The notes under the pieces are model-generated. The model was given only the letters and a program-made list of their open reading frames with translations. It ran no database searches and was not told where the DNA came from. This document shows positions 8,732 to 17,818 of a stretch of DNA of 64,000 bases, in pieces; position 1 is the first letter of the stretch, and every line of letters starts with the position of its first letter. A program made the translations under genes and the position numbers. Origin of the DNA: Thiorhodovibrio litoralis (GTDB lineage: Bacteria > Pseudomonadota > Gammaproteobacteria > Chromatiales > Chromatiaceae); the NCBI RefSeq assembly GCF_033954455.1, contig NZ_CP121473.1, forward strand, positions 1,908,501-1,972,500, written 5' to 3'.

Positions 8732-9928
8732 ATGCCCATTCGGAAGGTCTTCACTGAGGGCGCCAAGCCCGTCAAGGTCTGGACCGACGATATCGATGCG
8801 CGCTCACAAGCACAGCTCGTCAATATCTCGACCCTGCCGTTCATCCACAAGCATGTCGCCGCCATGCCTGACGTGCATCTGGGCATTGGCGCTACCATCG
8901 GCAGCGTCATCGCGACCGACAAGGCCATTATCCCGGCCGCTGTCGGTGTCGATATCGGCTGCGGCATGGCCGCCGCGCGCACCTCGCTGACCGCCGAGCA
9001 GATCGACGAGAAGGCGCTGAAAAAGCTCTTCGACCAGATCAGCCGCGATGTCCCGGTCGGGCGCGCGCAGCACAAGGACGACCGCGCGCTGACCGACGCC
9101 GCCGCGCCCTTCGCCGCGCCGCTCAAGGCGATGACCGACAAACACCCGCAATTGCTCAAGGCGTTCGGGCGCTTCTCCAACTGGGTCAACCAGATCGGCA
9201 CCCTGGGTGGGGGCAATCACTTCATCGAGGTCTGTCTGGACGAGTCCAACCGCGTCTGGGTGATGCTGCATTCTGGCAGTCGCGGGATTGGCAACGCCAT
9301 CGGCCATTACTTCATCGAGCTGGCCCGCCGCGACATGGAGCGCTGGATGATTCAGCTGCCGGACCGGGACCTGGCCTATCTGCCCGAGGGCACCGAACAT
9401 TTCGATGACTATGTCGAGGCCGTGTCCTGGGCGCAATCCTATGCGCGGGAGAATCGCGATCAGATGATGCGCCTGGTTTTAGCTGCACTTGCGCGGCATC
9501 TGCCGGAGTTCAGCGTCACCGAGGAAGTGGTCAACTGCCACCACAACTATGTGGATCGCGAGAACCACTTCGGCGCCAATGTCTGGGTCACCCGCAAGGG
9601 CGCCATCCGCGCCCGCGAAGGTGATCTTGGCATCATCCCCGGCAGCATGGGCGCGAAAAGTTACATCGTGCGCGGCAAGGGCAACCCCGAGAGCTTCTGC
9701 TCCTGCGCCCACGGCGCGGGGCGGCGGATGAGCCGGACCGCTGCCGAAAAGCAGTTCAAGCCAGCCGACCTGGTCGCGCAGACCCAGGGTGTGATGTGTC
9801 GCAAGGACAAAGGGGTGCTCGATGAAATCCCTGGCGCCTACAAGGACATCGACCAGGTGATGGCCAACCAGAGCGACCTGGTCGAGGTGGTGCATACCTT
9901 GAAGCAGCTGGTGTGCGTGAAGGGATGA
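8732..9928 (+). CDS. rtcB: RtcB-family RNA ligase
   Basis: 398 residues from the ATG at 8732, which has a strong GAGGAGG six bases upstream; this start gives the family's normal MPIRK N-terminus. RtcB enzymes join 2',3'-cyclic-phosphate and 5'-OH RNA ends using GTP and Mn2+. Metal and GMP-binding signatures are present: GVDIGCGMAA with its Cys, GTLGGGNHFIEV, and the CAHGAGR motif holding the histidine that is guanylylated. Neither rtcA nor the rtcR activator lies next to it, so regulation here is not the classical sigma-54 arrangement. Likely used for RNA repair or tRNA splicing-type ligation. Confidence 0.92.
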   Translation: MPIRKVFTEGAKPVKVWTDDIDARSQAQLVNISTLPFIHKHVAAMPDVHLGIGATIGSVIATDKAIIPAAVGVDIGCGMAAARTSLTAEQIDEKALKKLFDQISRDVPVGRAQHKDDRALTDAAAPFAAPLKAMTDKHPQLLKAFGRFSNWVNQIGTLGGGNHFIEVCLDESNRVWVMLHSGSRGIGNAIGHYFIELARRDMERWMIQLPDRDLAYLPEGTEHFDDYVEAVSWAQSYARENRDQMMRLVLAALARHLPEFSVTEEVVNCHHNYVDRENHFGANVWVTRKGAIRAREGDLGIIPGSMGAKSYIVRGKGNPESFCSCAHGAGRRMSRTAAEKQFKPADLVAQTQGVMCRKDKGVLDEIPGAYKDIDQVMANQSDLVEVVHTLKQLVCVKG

Positions 9929-9957
9929 GCCAAGCAAGGCGGTGAGGTGGATGGGGG

Positions 9958-10221
9958 TCAATCGCCGCCGCCATCGCCCCCGTCACCACCGCCGTCGAAC
10001 CAATCCCCACCATCGCCGCCGAATCCGTCGCCAGCTCCCGGCCCCAAGCGGGAGACGAGCTTGACCAGCAGCACAAGGATGGCTATTCCGAACAGAATTG
10101 GACAGAGGGCGCCCCTGAGCCAATCACTGGAAAACAGATCCATGCAGTGAAAGGACCAGGCGGCGATGACAAGCCAGAGGATAACCGCCATGATTGCTTC
10201 CCGATGTCGACGAGACGCCAT
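9958..10221 (-). CDS. Small membrane protein with Gly/Asp-rich tail
   Basis: 87 residues: one or two hydrophobic helices (about 11-28 and 40-57) followed by a low-complexity tail of repeated GGDGG/GDGGD units. It ends 29 bases from the convergent rtcB stop. The tail resembles those of several uncharacterised small membrane proteins (for example TPM/DUF2207-type ends). The opposite strand gives a Pro/Ser-rich frame that looks like a shadow. Function unknown; moderately confident it is real. Confidence 0.5.
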   Translation of the reverse strand: MASRRHREAIMAVILWLVIAAWSFHCMDLFSSDWLRGALCPILFGIAILVLLVKLVSRLGPGAGDGFGGDGGDWFDGGGDGGDGGGD

Positions 10222-10262
10222 CAGCGCCGCTGTCTCGCGGACCTTAGCTGTTGAGGATAAAC

Positions 10263-10748
10263 GTGAAAATCATTCTTCTGGGTAATGCCGGTTCCGGCAA
10301 GAGCACCTTCTCTAGGAGGTTGCGCGCCCGCGAGCCGGCCGCTTGTCTGTCGCTCGATACCGTCGCCTTCGCGGATGGCCCGACACGGCGTCCGCTTGCG
10401 GACAGCATCGCCGCCGTGCGGCAGTTTATCGCCACGCATGAGAGCTGGATCATCGAAGGCTGCTACTCCGATATTCTCGAGCCGATCCTGGCAGAATGCG
10501 AGGAACTGATCTTCCTCAACCCCGACATCGAGGTCTGTGTCGCGCATTGTCGCGCACGCCCGTGGGAACCAGAGAAATTTCCCTCTCCAGAGGCGCAGAA
10601 CGCGAACCTGGACAACTTGATCGACTGGGTTCGCGCCTATGAGACCCGGGAGGATGAGTATGGACTCGCGCGGCATCGGCAGCTGTACAACAGCTTTCGC
10701 GGCAAGAAGCGCGAGTTCCAGAATCCTGCCGACTACGTCGGTGTTTAA
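10263..10748 (+). CDS. P-loop nucleoside/shikimate-kinase-like protein
   Basis: 161 residues from a GTG at 10263 with GAGG six bases upstream; an upstream TTG at 10251 is possible but overlaps that ribosome site. Walker A is LLGNAGSGKST near the start, followed by SLDTVAF and a WIIEGCY motif. This order is found in the small AAA_17/'topology modulation'-type kinases. A LID-like Arg-rich segment lies around residues 95-110. Substrate unknown. A second member of the same superfamily lies at 14063-14662. Confidence 0.75.
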   Translation: MKIILLGNAGSGKSTFSRRLRAREPAACLSLDTVAFADGPTRRPLADSIAAVRQFIATHESWIIEGCYSDILEPILAECEELIFLNPDIEVCVAHCRARPWEPEKFPSPEAQNANLDNLIDWVRAYETREDEYGLARHRQLYNSFRGKKREFQNPADYVGV

Positions 10749-11364
10749 GTGCCGCGTGCTTGAGCGCATTCGAGCGACACACCACTGCGTGACCCCAGAC
10801 CGAGCATCCCAAAATACCAACTGACAGCCTGACCACGCAGTTGAACAGGCGAGGGGAACGGTCTGCGAAAATAGCATCACCGTTTTGCGCTTGAGCGAAG
10901 GGTTGAAGACCCGATTGGAGGATTGATCTTTGGCCCTAAAGCAGCCTGCTCGCGTTATCTCCGAGGGGCCTTTCTACTAGGTGGTAGGTCAGTTGCGACC
11001 CAAACCGGCCATAACGCAACAAAGAATCCGAACTGAACTGTGGCGAGGCGGATTCAGCGTCCCGGCGTGGAGCAATGATGAGTGTTATCCGTGCCCTGAT
11101 GCTGAACACTTCAGCGTCGGAGACTCCCGCATCAACATCCGTTCAGGTCAAACCCATCGCGAGTGGTGGCCTGCCAGCTTGGTTGCTGATCATGACGATA
11201 GAGCGGCAATAACAGTCGGCCGACGATGATGCCGAGATAGCCTCACACGCGTCTGTTCGAGACTGCTCTTTGCGATCAGAATCATGGGTCACCCGGTTGC
11301 GGCCAGGCGCCTATCCTGGTTGCTATGAAGAGACCGCATAGTAACGTCGGTTTCTCCAAATAAT
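10749..11364 (+). other. Intergenic stretch, no gene seen
   Basis: About 615 bases between two converging genes. An 82-codon frame at 10981-11229 shows no hydrophobic core, family motif or ribosome site, and I do not call it. No repeat or terminator stands out. Confidence 0.45.
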
Positions 11365-12384
11365 TCAGGTCCCTGCGGGAGTCGTGCGCGCGCCGAATCG
11401 ATAGGAGCGCGGCGTCTGGCCTGCCCAGCGCTTGAACGCCCTGGTGAAACCGCTTTGGTCGGCGAAACCCGTCAGGAAGGCGACTTCGGCAAGACTATAG
11501 TCGGTTTCCGCGAGCAACCGTTGGGCAAGATCCTTGCGAGCCATGTCGACCACACCCTGAAACGAATGGCCCTGCTCAGAAAGCCGTCTCTGCAGCGTTC
11601 GCGCACTCATCGCGAGTTCCGAGGCGATGGAAGACACTGTGGGCACACCCTCACTGAGTAGATTCGCAACGGCGCGCCGTACCCGAAGTTCGAGGTGACT
11701 CTCTTGGGTTAGCGACGCCAGTTGCTGCTCGAGATGGCGATCAAAGAACCCCACGATCGTCTCGTCACCGAGTCGATTTGGCGCATCAAGACTCTCTTTA
11801 CTGACTAAGAGGGCATCGCGCCTGGATTCAAAGTAAACAGGGCACCCAAAATGTGCTTCATAAACCGAGATATCTCCTCTCGGTACGTGCTTGAAATGGA
11901 CCGCCAGAGGCACGAAGGCCCTTGAGCTCACTTCTCTGCTAATCGTGTCGACGGCCGACAGGCTCGCTTCGTTCGACAGCAGCATGCCTAGCCGGCCATC
12001 GCCAGCCTTATCAAGGTTAAAGAACAGACCGTCGCAGGTGCTCTCAAGCGAGTAGGTCTCTGCAGCCCCAAGAACATGGCCATACCGTTCTGCTCTCACG
12101 AAGGAGCCACGCAGATTTGGCGCGGATTTCCAGGCGAGACCAAAGGCGCCGTAATCGTCGCTGCGCATGGCCGCACCGATGCGGAGGGGGAGCGCGAGAC
12201 CATTTGGATCCCGGTGGGCCAGTGCGGCAAAGAAATCGTAGTACTCAGCCGACGACACCATGCGGGTCGGATCGATCGGTCCCTCAGGGTCAAGGCCAAA
12301 CTGTTTGACAAGGTCCGCGGTGTCAACACCGGGGCTCGCCTGGCCGACGACCTTGTAGACATAGAGAGAGGTGAGCTGGCTCAT
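11365..12384 (-). CDS. AraC-family regulator with arabinose-binding-type N-terminal domain
   Basis: 339 residues. The first ~200 match the PF12625-like N-terminal domain found in OruR/ArgR-type AraC regulators. The last ~100 carry two helix-turn-helix units: SIASELAMSARTLQRRLSEQG and the second around LAEVAFLTGFADQSGFTRAFKRWAG, the family signature. It is divergent from the oxidoreductase at 12557 with about 170 bases between them, so it probably controls that operon. Ligand unknown. Confidence 0.88.
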   Translation of the reverse strand: MSQLTSLYVYKVVGQASPGVDTADLVKQFGLDPEGPIDPTRMVSSAEYYDFFAALAHRDPNGLALPLRIGAAMRSDDYGAFGLAWKSAPNLRGSFVRAERYGHVLGAAETYSLESTCDGLFFNLDKAGDGRLGMLLSNEASLSAVDTISREVSSRAFVPLAVHFKHVPRGDISVYEAHFGCPVYFESRRDALLVSKESLDAPNRLGDETIVGFFDRHLEQQLASLTQESHLELRVRRAVANLLSEGVPTVSSIASELAMSARTLQRRLSEQGHSFQGVVDMARKDLAQRLLAETDYSLAEVAFLTGFADQSGFTRAFKRWAGQTPRSYRFGARTTPAGT

Positions 12385-12556
12385 TCGAAAACCCCGACGA
12401 AGAGAGACAAGAGATTCGTGTCCGACGCTTCAGAACAGATGGCGCAAAATCCGACTTGGCGCACCTGGCCAAAATTTTGGCAGTACCGGCAAAGAACCAA
12501 ATCCTCTGGTTCAAGATCATGTGCTCTCACGTTCACCAACCTCTGGGAGTAATGAC

Positions 12557-13411
12557 ATGAACCTGAAAACCAAGATCACCAACAGCAATGATCTCGTCCT
12601 GGTCCTGGGCGCCACCGGCAAAACAGGTCGCCGTATCGTCTCTTCACTGAAGAACCTAGGTGTCCCGGTGCGGCTGGGCTCGCGCTCGGCTTCGCCCGCC
12701 TTTGACTGGAACAACGCCGCGAGCTGGGATGACTGTCTCGAGGGCGTCACCAAGATCTACATCAACTATGCACCCGATCTGGCAATGCCTGGCGCGACCG
12801 ACGCGATCAGCGAACTGGTCAGCCGGGCACGATCCGCTGATGTGAAGCACCTGGTGCTGCTATCGGGTCGTGGCGAAGCGGAAGCCCAGGCCTGCGAGGC
12901 AATTATCCGGCACAGCGGAATCGACTGGACCATCGTTCGCGCGAGCTGGTTCAACCAGAACTTCTCGGAAGGGGCATTTGGCGACATGGTGCGGGCCGGG
13001 CAGATCACCCTGCCCGACGTATCAACGCCAGAGCCCTTTGTTGATGTTGATGACATCGCAGAAGTCGCGGTTGTTGCATTGACCCAGCCAGGTCACGCTG
13101 GCGAGCTCTATGAAGTGACAGGGCCACGGCTGCTGACCCTGGCCGATGTCGCGGAAGAACTGTCGCAGGCGACCGGCCGCACGATCCATTACAGGCCGGT
13201 AACGCACGACGCCTTTGTGCAAGGCGTTGGCGATTCTGGTGTGCCCCGGGATGTACTGTGGATGCTCGACTATTTGTTCGCGACCGTGCTGGACGGGCGC
13301 AATGCCTACCTGACAGACGGTGTGCAGCGTGCTCTCGGTCGGGAGCCGAAGGACTTTTCTGACTACGCCAGAGAGATCGCCGCAACCGAGACCTGGAAGG
13401 CCGCGGCGTGA
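12557..13411 (+). CDS. NmrA-like NAD(P)-binding oxidoreductase
   Basis: 284 residues from the ATG at 12557, preceded by GGGAG. The N-terminus has the Rossmann motif VLGATGKTGRRIV, and the central SGRGEAEAQ and DWTIVRASWFNQNF segments are typical of the NmrA/TMR-type atypical short-chain dehydrogenases. Members bind NAD(P) and act as redox sensors or quinone/triphenylmethane reductases. It is followed 91 bases later by a DUF1772 gene, and an AraC regulator lies divergently upstream. This trio recurs in proteobacteria as a small stress-type operon (inference). Confidence 0.85.
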   Translation: MNLKTKITNSNDLVLVLGATGKTGRRIVSSLKNLGVPVRLGSRSASPAFDWNNAASWDDCLEGVTKIYINYAPDLAMPGATDAISELVSRARSADVKHLVLLSGRGEAEAQACEAIIRHSGIDWTIVRASWFNQNFSEGAFGDMVRAGQITLPDVSTPEPFVDVDDIAEVAVVALTQPGHAGELYEVTGPRLLTLADVAEELSQATGRTIHYRPVTHDAFVQGVGDSGVPRDVLWMLDYLFATVLDGRNAYLTDGVQRALGREPKDFSDYAREIAATETWKAAA

Positions 13412-13502
13412 GACCGGGGCGCGATACAGGGGCAGGTGTTGCAACCGCGCAAAGCCCGAACGTTTTCCAAACCTCAAAACTCATCAGATCGGAGCGTGCA
13501 TC

Positions 13503-13997
13503 ATGAGTGTACTGGAACTTGCCTTGATCCTGGCGACCCTGTTCTGTGCTTTAACGGCCGGTTTTGCCTTTGCCTTCGCGACAGTGGTGATGCCCGGGCT
13601 CGGAAAGCTGGAAGATAAAGCATTTATCCGAGGGTTTCAGGTGATCGACAGCGTCATCCAGGCCGGTCAGCCCGTCTTCGGCCTGGTCTGGATAGGCTCT
13701 ACTGTGGCTCTGCTGGTTTCGGCGGTGATGGGAACCCTGCAACTTGAAGGCATCGAACGGGTTTTCCTTGTCGCCAGCGCGCTCATCTACGTTGTTGGCG
13801 TCCAGATACTCACGTTCAGGATCAATGTGCCGCTGAACAACGCGCTTCAAACGCTGGATGTCGACGCGATGGATGACGATGCACTGGCATCAGCCCGGCG
13901 CGACTTCGAAGCCCGCTGGGTCAGATGGAACGCGGTCAGAACCGTCATCGCATCTCTGATCAGTGTGGCATTGCTGTTCGTCTTGCTGTGGCTTTAA
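13503..13997 (+). CDS. DUF1772 (anthrone-oxygenase-like) membrane protein
   Basis: 164 residues with four membrane segments (about 5-30, 50-75, 80-103 and 140-163). The RINVPLNNAL motif in the middle is diagnostic of DUF1772, whose fungal relatives include anthrone oxygenases. The WVRWNAVRT segment before the last helix is also typical. Start chosen at ATG 13503 because the hydrophobic N-terminus begins there; upstream codons in frame look non-coding. Probably co-transcribed with the NmrA-like gene. Confidence 0.85.
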   Translation: MSVLELALILATLFCALTAGFAFAFATVVMPGLGKLEDKAFIRGFQVIDSVIQAGQPVFGLVWIGSTVALLVSAVMGTLQLEGIERVFLVASALIYVVGVQILTFRINVPLNNALQTLDVDAMDDDALASARRDFEARWVRWNAVRTVIASLISVALLFVLLWL

Positions 13998-14062
13998 CCT
14001 GACTTGCCCGGTTCTCATGGGACGCTTGGGTACCCGGCCGAGCCGGGCGCAGGAACGCCAGG

Positions 14063-14662
14063 CTAGGTCACTATTGTTCTGCTGGTGCTCCCCTTATCTG
14101 ACTGAGACGCAGGGTTTTGACCCATCTCTTGATCAAGGCCAAACTGTTCCAGCCGGACGCCATCGAGAAAAGCTCTGATGGCGCGTGGCGACATCAAGTG
14201 ATGAACTCTCTTTGATTTCGTGGAGTCGGACGCGAGTTTTCGATATGCGGGAGTCAGCTTTCTATGGCACAGCCAAAGAATACTGTAACTATTCAGTGTC
14301 CCTTGTAATATTGGGCTGTTGTCTGGCCAGCCTTCTGGGTTTACAAATAAACCTTTTAGCAAACGCTTTGTCACCCACATGACGTGCGTTGTTAACGGAA
14401 GATCAATGTAAACGAGGGTATCTGCAGCAGAAAAGCGTTCCCATGCCGATGGGGCGCAACCAAATCCATCAATGATCCATTCGTCTTGTTTTAAGATGTC
14501 AGAATGTATGTTGAGATATGCAGCATGGGGGATCTCTTCGCCTCCCGCCTGATAACGTATTTTATCTACAGAGTACAAAGGCAGGCTAGTGGCGTCGGCC
14601 AATTGCTTCGCCAGTGTAGACTTGCCGCCTCCCGCATTACCAAATATTGCTACTTTTTTCAT
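14063..14662 (-). CDS. P-loop kinase-like protein ('DNA topology modulation' family)
   Basis: 199 residues beginning KKVAIFGNAGGGKSTLAKQLA (Walker A), followed by YSVDKIRYQ and DEWIIDGFG, the order seen in FlaR/topology-modulation and adenylate-kinase-like proteins. It is visibly AT-richer than its neighbours. The last ~40 residues after RAIRAFLDGV look unlike the family and may be a run-on caused by loss of the original stop. Substrate and role unknown. Confidence 0.7.
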   Translation of the reverse strand: MKKVAIFGNAGGGKSTLAKQLADATSLPLYSVDKIRYQAGGEEIPHAAYLNIHSDILKQDEWIIDGFGCAPSAWERFSAADTLVYIDLPLTTHVMWVTKRLLKGLFVNPEGWPDNSPILQGTLNSYSILWLCHRKLTPAYRKLASDSTKSKRVHHLMSPRAIRAFLDGVRLEQFGLDQEMGQNPASQSDKGSTSRTIVT

Positions 14663-14707
14663 GTTGCTTTCTATGGATCTAGTTAAGACTTCACGGCGCT
14701 GCGAACG

Positions 14708-15457
14708 TCATGATTCTTGCGGAATCAGGTTATAGATGACCGGCATTCGCCCTCGCCACTTGCCCCAAGCTTCGTCATCCATTATCAGGCTGGCCATGAA
14801 ATGGGCCACGTTGATCCGACTGGTCGACCCCGGATCAAAAATGGCACCGCGTGTTGGTGAAGGATGCAACGAATAGTGACTCACCGTGCTTTCGTCGATC
14901 AGCGTGTCAGGGCGGACCGCGACCCATTCAATCACTTCATCGGACTGGCCAATCTTAACCCGTAAAAACTCAGCTGCCTTTTCATTATCCGCATGCGGGG
15001 GCACAAATCGGCGCAACAGACTGATGACGATTCTATCTTTCATCGAAACGGGCTCTGGGAGATCCCTGTTGCGGTTAGCCACTGTGTTCATCAAAATCAA
15101 CCGAATGGGCGTTTTCTGGGGATTCGCCCGAGCAACCTGACACACTCGGCGCACCGCCTCGGTCACCAGACGATGTGGGGGACCAAAGATACCTCTCAAA
15201 GTCAAATTGTGGCCAAGACAGGATGCGATGCACCGGCAACCGGCAACGACCTCGGCGAGTTCGGTGTCACTGAGGTCGAGAAGGTTGCCGCGAATAACTG
15301 TCAGTCTGCCATTCGCTAGGAGTTCATCGGGCATTTTCTTACTGCTGCGCACGATGACGCGAACGAACTGCTCGTGTTCCAATAGATTGTTGACTAGTAG
15401 GCGCCCAGTTGCCCCGCTTGCGCCGAGAACCAGAATTGGAGACGTCTTTTCAGTCAT
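14708..15457 (-). CDS. NAD(P)-binding atypical short-chain dehydrogenase
   Basis: 249 residues with the Rossmann signature LVLGASGATGRLLVNNLL at the N-terminus, a GNLLD turn after strand 3, and the RPDTLID segment of NAD(P)-binding PF13460-type proteins. Function is probably redox or nucleotide-sugar-like, but no substrate can be read. It lies 45 bases upstream of the kinase-like gene on the same strand, so the two may be co-transcribed. Confidence 0.8.
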   Translation of the reverse strand: MTEKTSPILVLGASGATGRLLVNNLLEHEQFVRVIVRSSKKMPDELLANGRLTVIRGNLLDLSDTELAEVVAGCRCIASCLGHNLTLRGIFGPPHRLVTEAVRRVCQVARANPQKTPIRLILMNTVANRNRDLPEPVSMKDRIVISLLRRFVPPHADNEKAAEFLRVKIGQSDEVIEWVAVRPDTLIDESTVSHYSLHPSPTRGAIFDPGSTSRINVAHFMASLIMDDEAWGKWRGRMPVIYNLIPQES

Positions 15458-15891
15458 GGTAATTGCCTTAAAAGCTTAGTCGACAGCTTGGTACGTTCAG
15501 TCACCGGCGGACGATGGTGATGATTGTTGGTTGCTCCCCTTGACCAACACAGTTTTTTTGACGGCTTCCGATACTTGCGTGTTTGCGGCATCCACGACGG
15601 CTTGTCGATTTTCGAAGGCGCCATCGACTTGAAATTCGAAGTCGTCACGACCGTGATCACCTGTGCCGACCTAGCCGGAGATATCGATGGTTTTTGCGAC
15701 TGGCCTGAACAGTGACAGGGCTGATTCGAAAGGTTGTGCTCATTGGTGCCAGCGCAAAATCAGTCCTCTTCATGATGGTTTCCTTAGCATGATGGACAAA
15801 CTGGGGTTTCGGTCATGGATTGGGGTTGGGACACAGCAGCGCCGCGTCCCAATCAGAGCGCTTATTCAACCCCTGCTTGCAGCGAATCGAC
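15458..15891 (+). other. Intergenic stretch, no gene seen
   Basis: About 430 bases between two minus-strand genes. Short open frames on both strands (for example 15524-15715) lack motifs and ribosome sites. It may hold degraded sequence; I recognise none. Confidence 0.4.
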
Positions 15892-16764
15892 TTACTGCCG
15901 CGGGCTTTGCGTGGTGGACACGGCGCCCTCGGCTTTCGGCTGTTCCAGCAAAACGGGAGGCTCCTGCGTAAAGTCGATCCAGGGATTGTCGCCAAGCGTT
16001 TCGTCGCCTTGGACGCTCTCATCCTCGTAGCGCATGATGAAGTGTTTCGGACCATGGGCATGGGCCACGACAAGGCCGTGCGGTGCGTCAAAATAGCCGC
16101 CATGTGGGACCAGACCGGGATAACTGATTCGCCAGGCTTCGCCGTTTGCGTGGACCTTGCCGAAGCGAAGCTTGCCCACAACGTTGTTCTCGAAGACGAA
16201 AAACCAGGTATAGGGACCACCGGACACGATGGTCATGACCTCATCGATGCCGACGCCTGCCTCGGAGCTGTTGACATGCAGCGTGCCGAACTTCCGCTGC
16301 AGGAAGGCCGTGGTGTCGTGATCCAGGGCCTGCATGTCGTAAACCTTGGGATATGGCGGCACATTTCGCTCCGAGGTCTGCAGAGAGCCGCCCCGATGCA
16401 TCGCCGGTTGCCTTCCGGCTTTACGGATTTCCTCGACCAGTTCGCGTCTGCCCAGATGGAAGTGGCGAATCAGCGCTTGCGTCTCGGCCGAGGTCACGGC
16501 CCGGTGCACGGATGCTTGCAAGATGGGCTTGGCCTGCGACGGAATCGTCACCTGGCTGACGCGGACGCCCACCGTCATCAGGATGCGGTTGACGGCTTGC
16601 AGACCTCGCGCGGGTGGTGTGCCATCGCTGTAGTAAAGGGTGATTGCGTTTTCGTCATCAATGGTGGGCGGTGTCGTCTCTGCAGTCGCGTCAGTCATGC
16701 TGGTCACGATCAGCATGGCGGCGGCCATCAAGGCGCCAAGAGGTGAGTATTGTCTTGGTTGCAT
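15892..16764 (-). CDS. Exported protein of unknown function
   Basis: 290 residues with a clear signal peptide (about 1-29, ending TDATAET). The mature part is a single soluble region with a conserved-looking His/Asp-rich stretch (RHFHLGRR, ALDHDTTAFL, HGGYFDAPHGL, HAHGPKHF) that could bind metal; this is inference. The last 25 residues are Pro/Ser/Gln-rich. It is divergent from a LysR regulator starting about 115 bases away, which probably controls it. I do not recognise the family. Confidence 0.65.
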   Translation of the reverse strand: MQPRQYSPLGALMAAAMLIVTSMTDATAETTPPTIDDENAITLYYSDGTPPARGLQAVNRILMTVGVRVSQVTIPSQAKPILQASVHRAVTSAETQALIRHFHLGRRELVEEIRKAGRQPAMHRGGSLQTSERNVPPYPKVYDMQALDHDTTAFLQRKFGTLHVNSSEAGVGIDEVMTIVSGGPYTWFFVFENNVVGKLRFGKVHANGEAWRISYPGLVPHGGYFDAPHGLVVAHAHGPKHFIMRYEDESVQGDETLGDNPWIDFTQEPPVLLEQPKAEGAVSTTQSPRQ

Positions 16765-16879
16765 GGCATTTCTCCGTGATTCGTTGCGGTGTGCGAATAA
16801 CGATAGATCGGAAATGCCAATTGATCATCGGGTCTGCTGGAACAACACTGTCCACATTGGTTCACTAATGGGTACCCGC

Positions 16880-17791
16880 ATGGAATCTCTCAGTGACATC
16901 GCGGTTTTTGTACAGGTCGTCCAGTGCGGCAGCTTCACCGCTGCGGCGGACAAGCTGGTGATGTCCAAGTCAGTGGTCAGCAAATACGTCACTCGGTTGG
17001 AGGATCGTCTAGGCGCGCGTCTACTCAATCGCACCACGCGCCGGCTCAGCTTGACTGAGGTGGGTCAGGCTCTGTTTGAACGGTCCCGGCGTGCGCTGCT
17101 GGAAATAGAAGAGGCGGAGGCTGAGGTTTCCCGGCTACAAGGCGAACCACGCGGAGCCTTGCGTCTGAATTGCCCCATGTCGTTCGGCGTGTTGCACGTG
17201 GCGCCTTGGCTGCCCGAGTTTCAGGTCCGCTACCCGGAAGTGAGTCTTGACTTGGTGTTGGACGATAGGCGGGTGAATCTGGTGGAAGAAGGCTTCGATT
17301 TGGCCATCCGCATCGGTGAGCTGCCTGATTCATCGCTAGTTGTCAGGCGCCTGGGTCCTTGCCGTCATGTGGTGTGCGCAACGCCTGAGTATCTGGCCCG
17401 ACATGGTGTTCCCCAGACACCGCAACAGCTTACCAAGCACTTGGCTTTGACTTATCGCTATCAGGACTCGCCGAATGAATGGCGCTTTATCGCGCCGGAT
17501 GGTGAGTTGTTGCAGATTCCAATGGTCAGTCGATTGCAGATGAACAACAGCCTGGCCTTGCGCCAAGCCGTGCTCAGAGGGGCGGGCATTATACTCACGC
17601 CCACCTTCATGGTGGGCGCCGATCTTCGCAAGGGCCGGCTCAAGGCGGTGCTGCCGGAGTATCAGGTGCTGGAGGTGTCGATCTACGCGCTTTACCCACA
17701 GCGCAAACACCTGTCGCCCAAGGTGCGGGCGTTCATCGGTTTTCTGGCCGAGCGAATTCAGGATCCTCCTTATTGGGAGACCGAGCCTTGA
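16880..17791 (+). CDS. LysR-family transcriptional regulator
   Basis: 303 residues from ATG 16880 (an in-frame ATG four codons earlier is possible). N-terminal winged helix-turn-helix (about 1-60) with FVQVVQCGSFTAAADKL and KYVTRLEDRLGARLLNRTTR, and a C-terminal periplasmic-binding-like effector domain with GEPRGALRLN. The sequence is of the CrgA/DsdC-like group. Divergent orientation to the exported protein at 15892-16764 suggests control of that gene and of itself. Confidence 0.9.
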   Translation: MESLSDIAVFVQVVQCGSFTAAADKLVMSKSVVSKYVTRLEDRLGARLLNRTTRRLSLTEVGQALFERSRRALLEIEEAEAEVSRLQGEPRGALRLNCPMSFGVLHVAPWLPEFQVRYPEVSLDLVLDDRRVNLVEEGFDLAIRIGELPDSSLVVRRLGPCRHVVCATPEYLARHGVPQTPQQLTKHLALTYRYQDSPNEWRFIAPDGELLQIPMVSRLQMNNSLALRQAVLRGAGIILTPTFMVGADLRKGRLKAVLPEYQVLEVSIYALYPQRKHLSPKVRAFIGFLAERIQDPPYWETEP

Positions 17792-17818
17792 ATCGCCGAA
17801 GTCTGGGCAATTCCGACC

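Noticed and set aside
9947-10150. Pro/Ser-rich plus-strand frame
   Set aside because: Antisense of the Gly/Asp-rich membrane protein tail.
10981-11229. 82-codon plus-strand frame
   Set aside because: No hydrophobic core, homologous motif or ribosome site.
15820-16746. Long plus-strand frame opposite the exported protein
   Set aside because: It mirrors 15892-16764, which has a signal peptide and normal codon use; the plus frame has neither.
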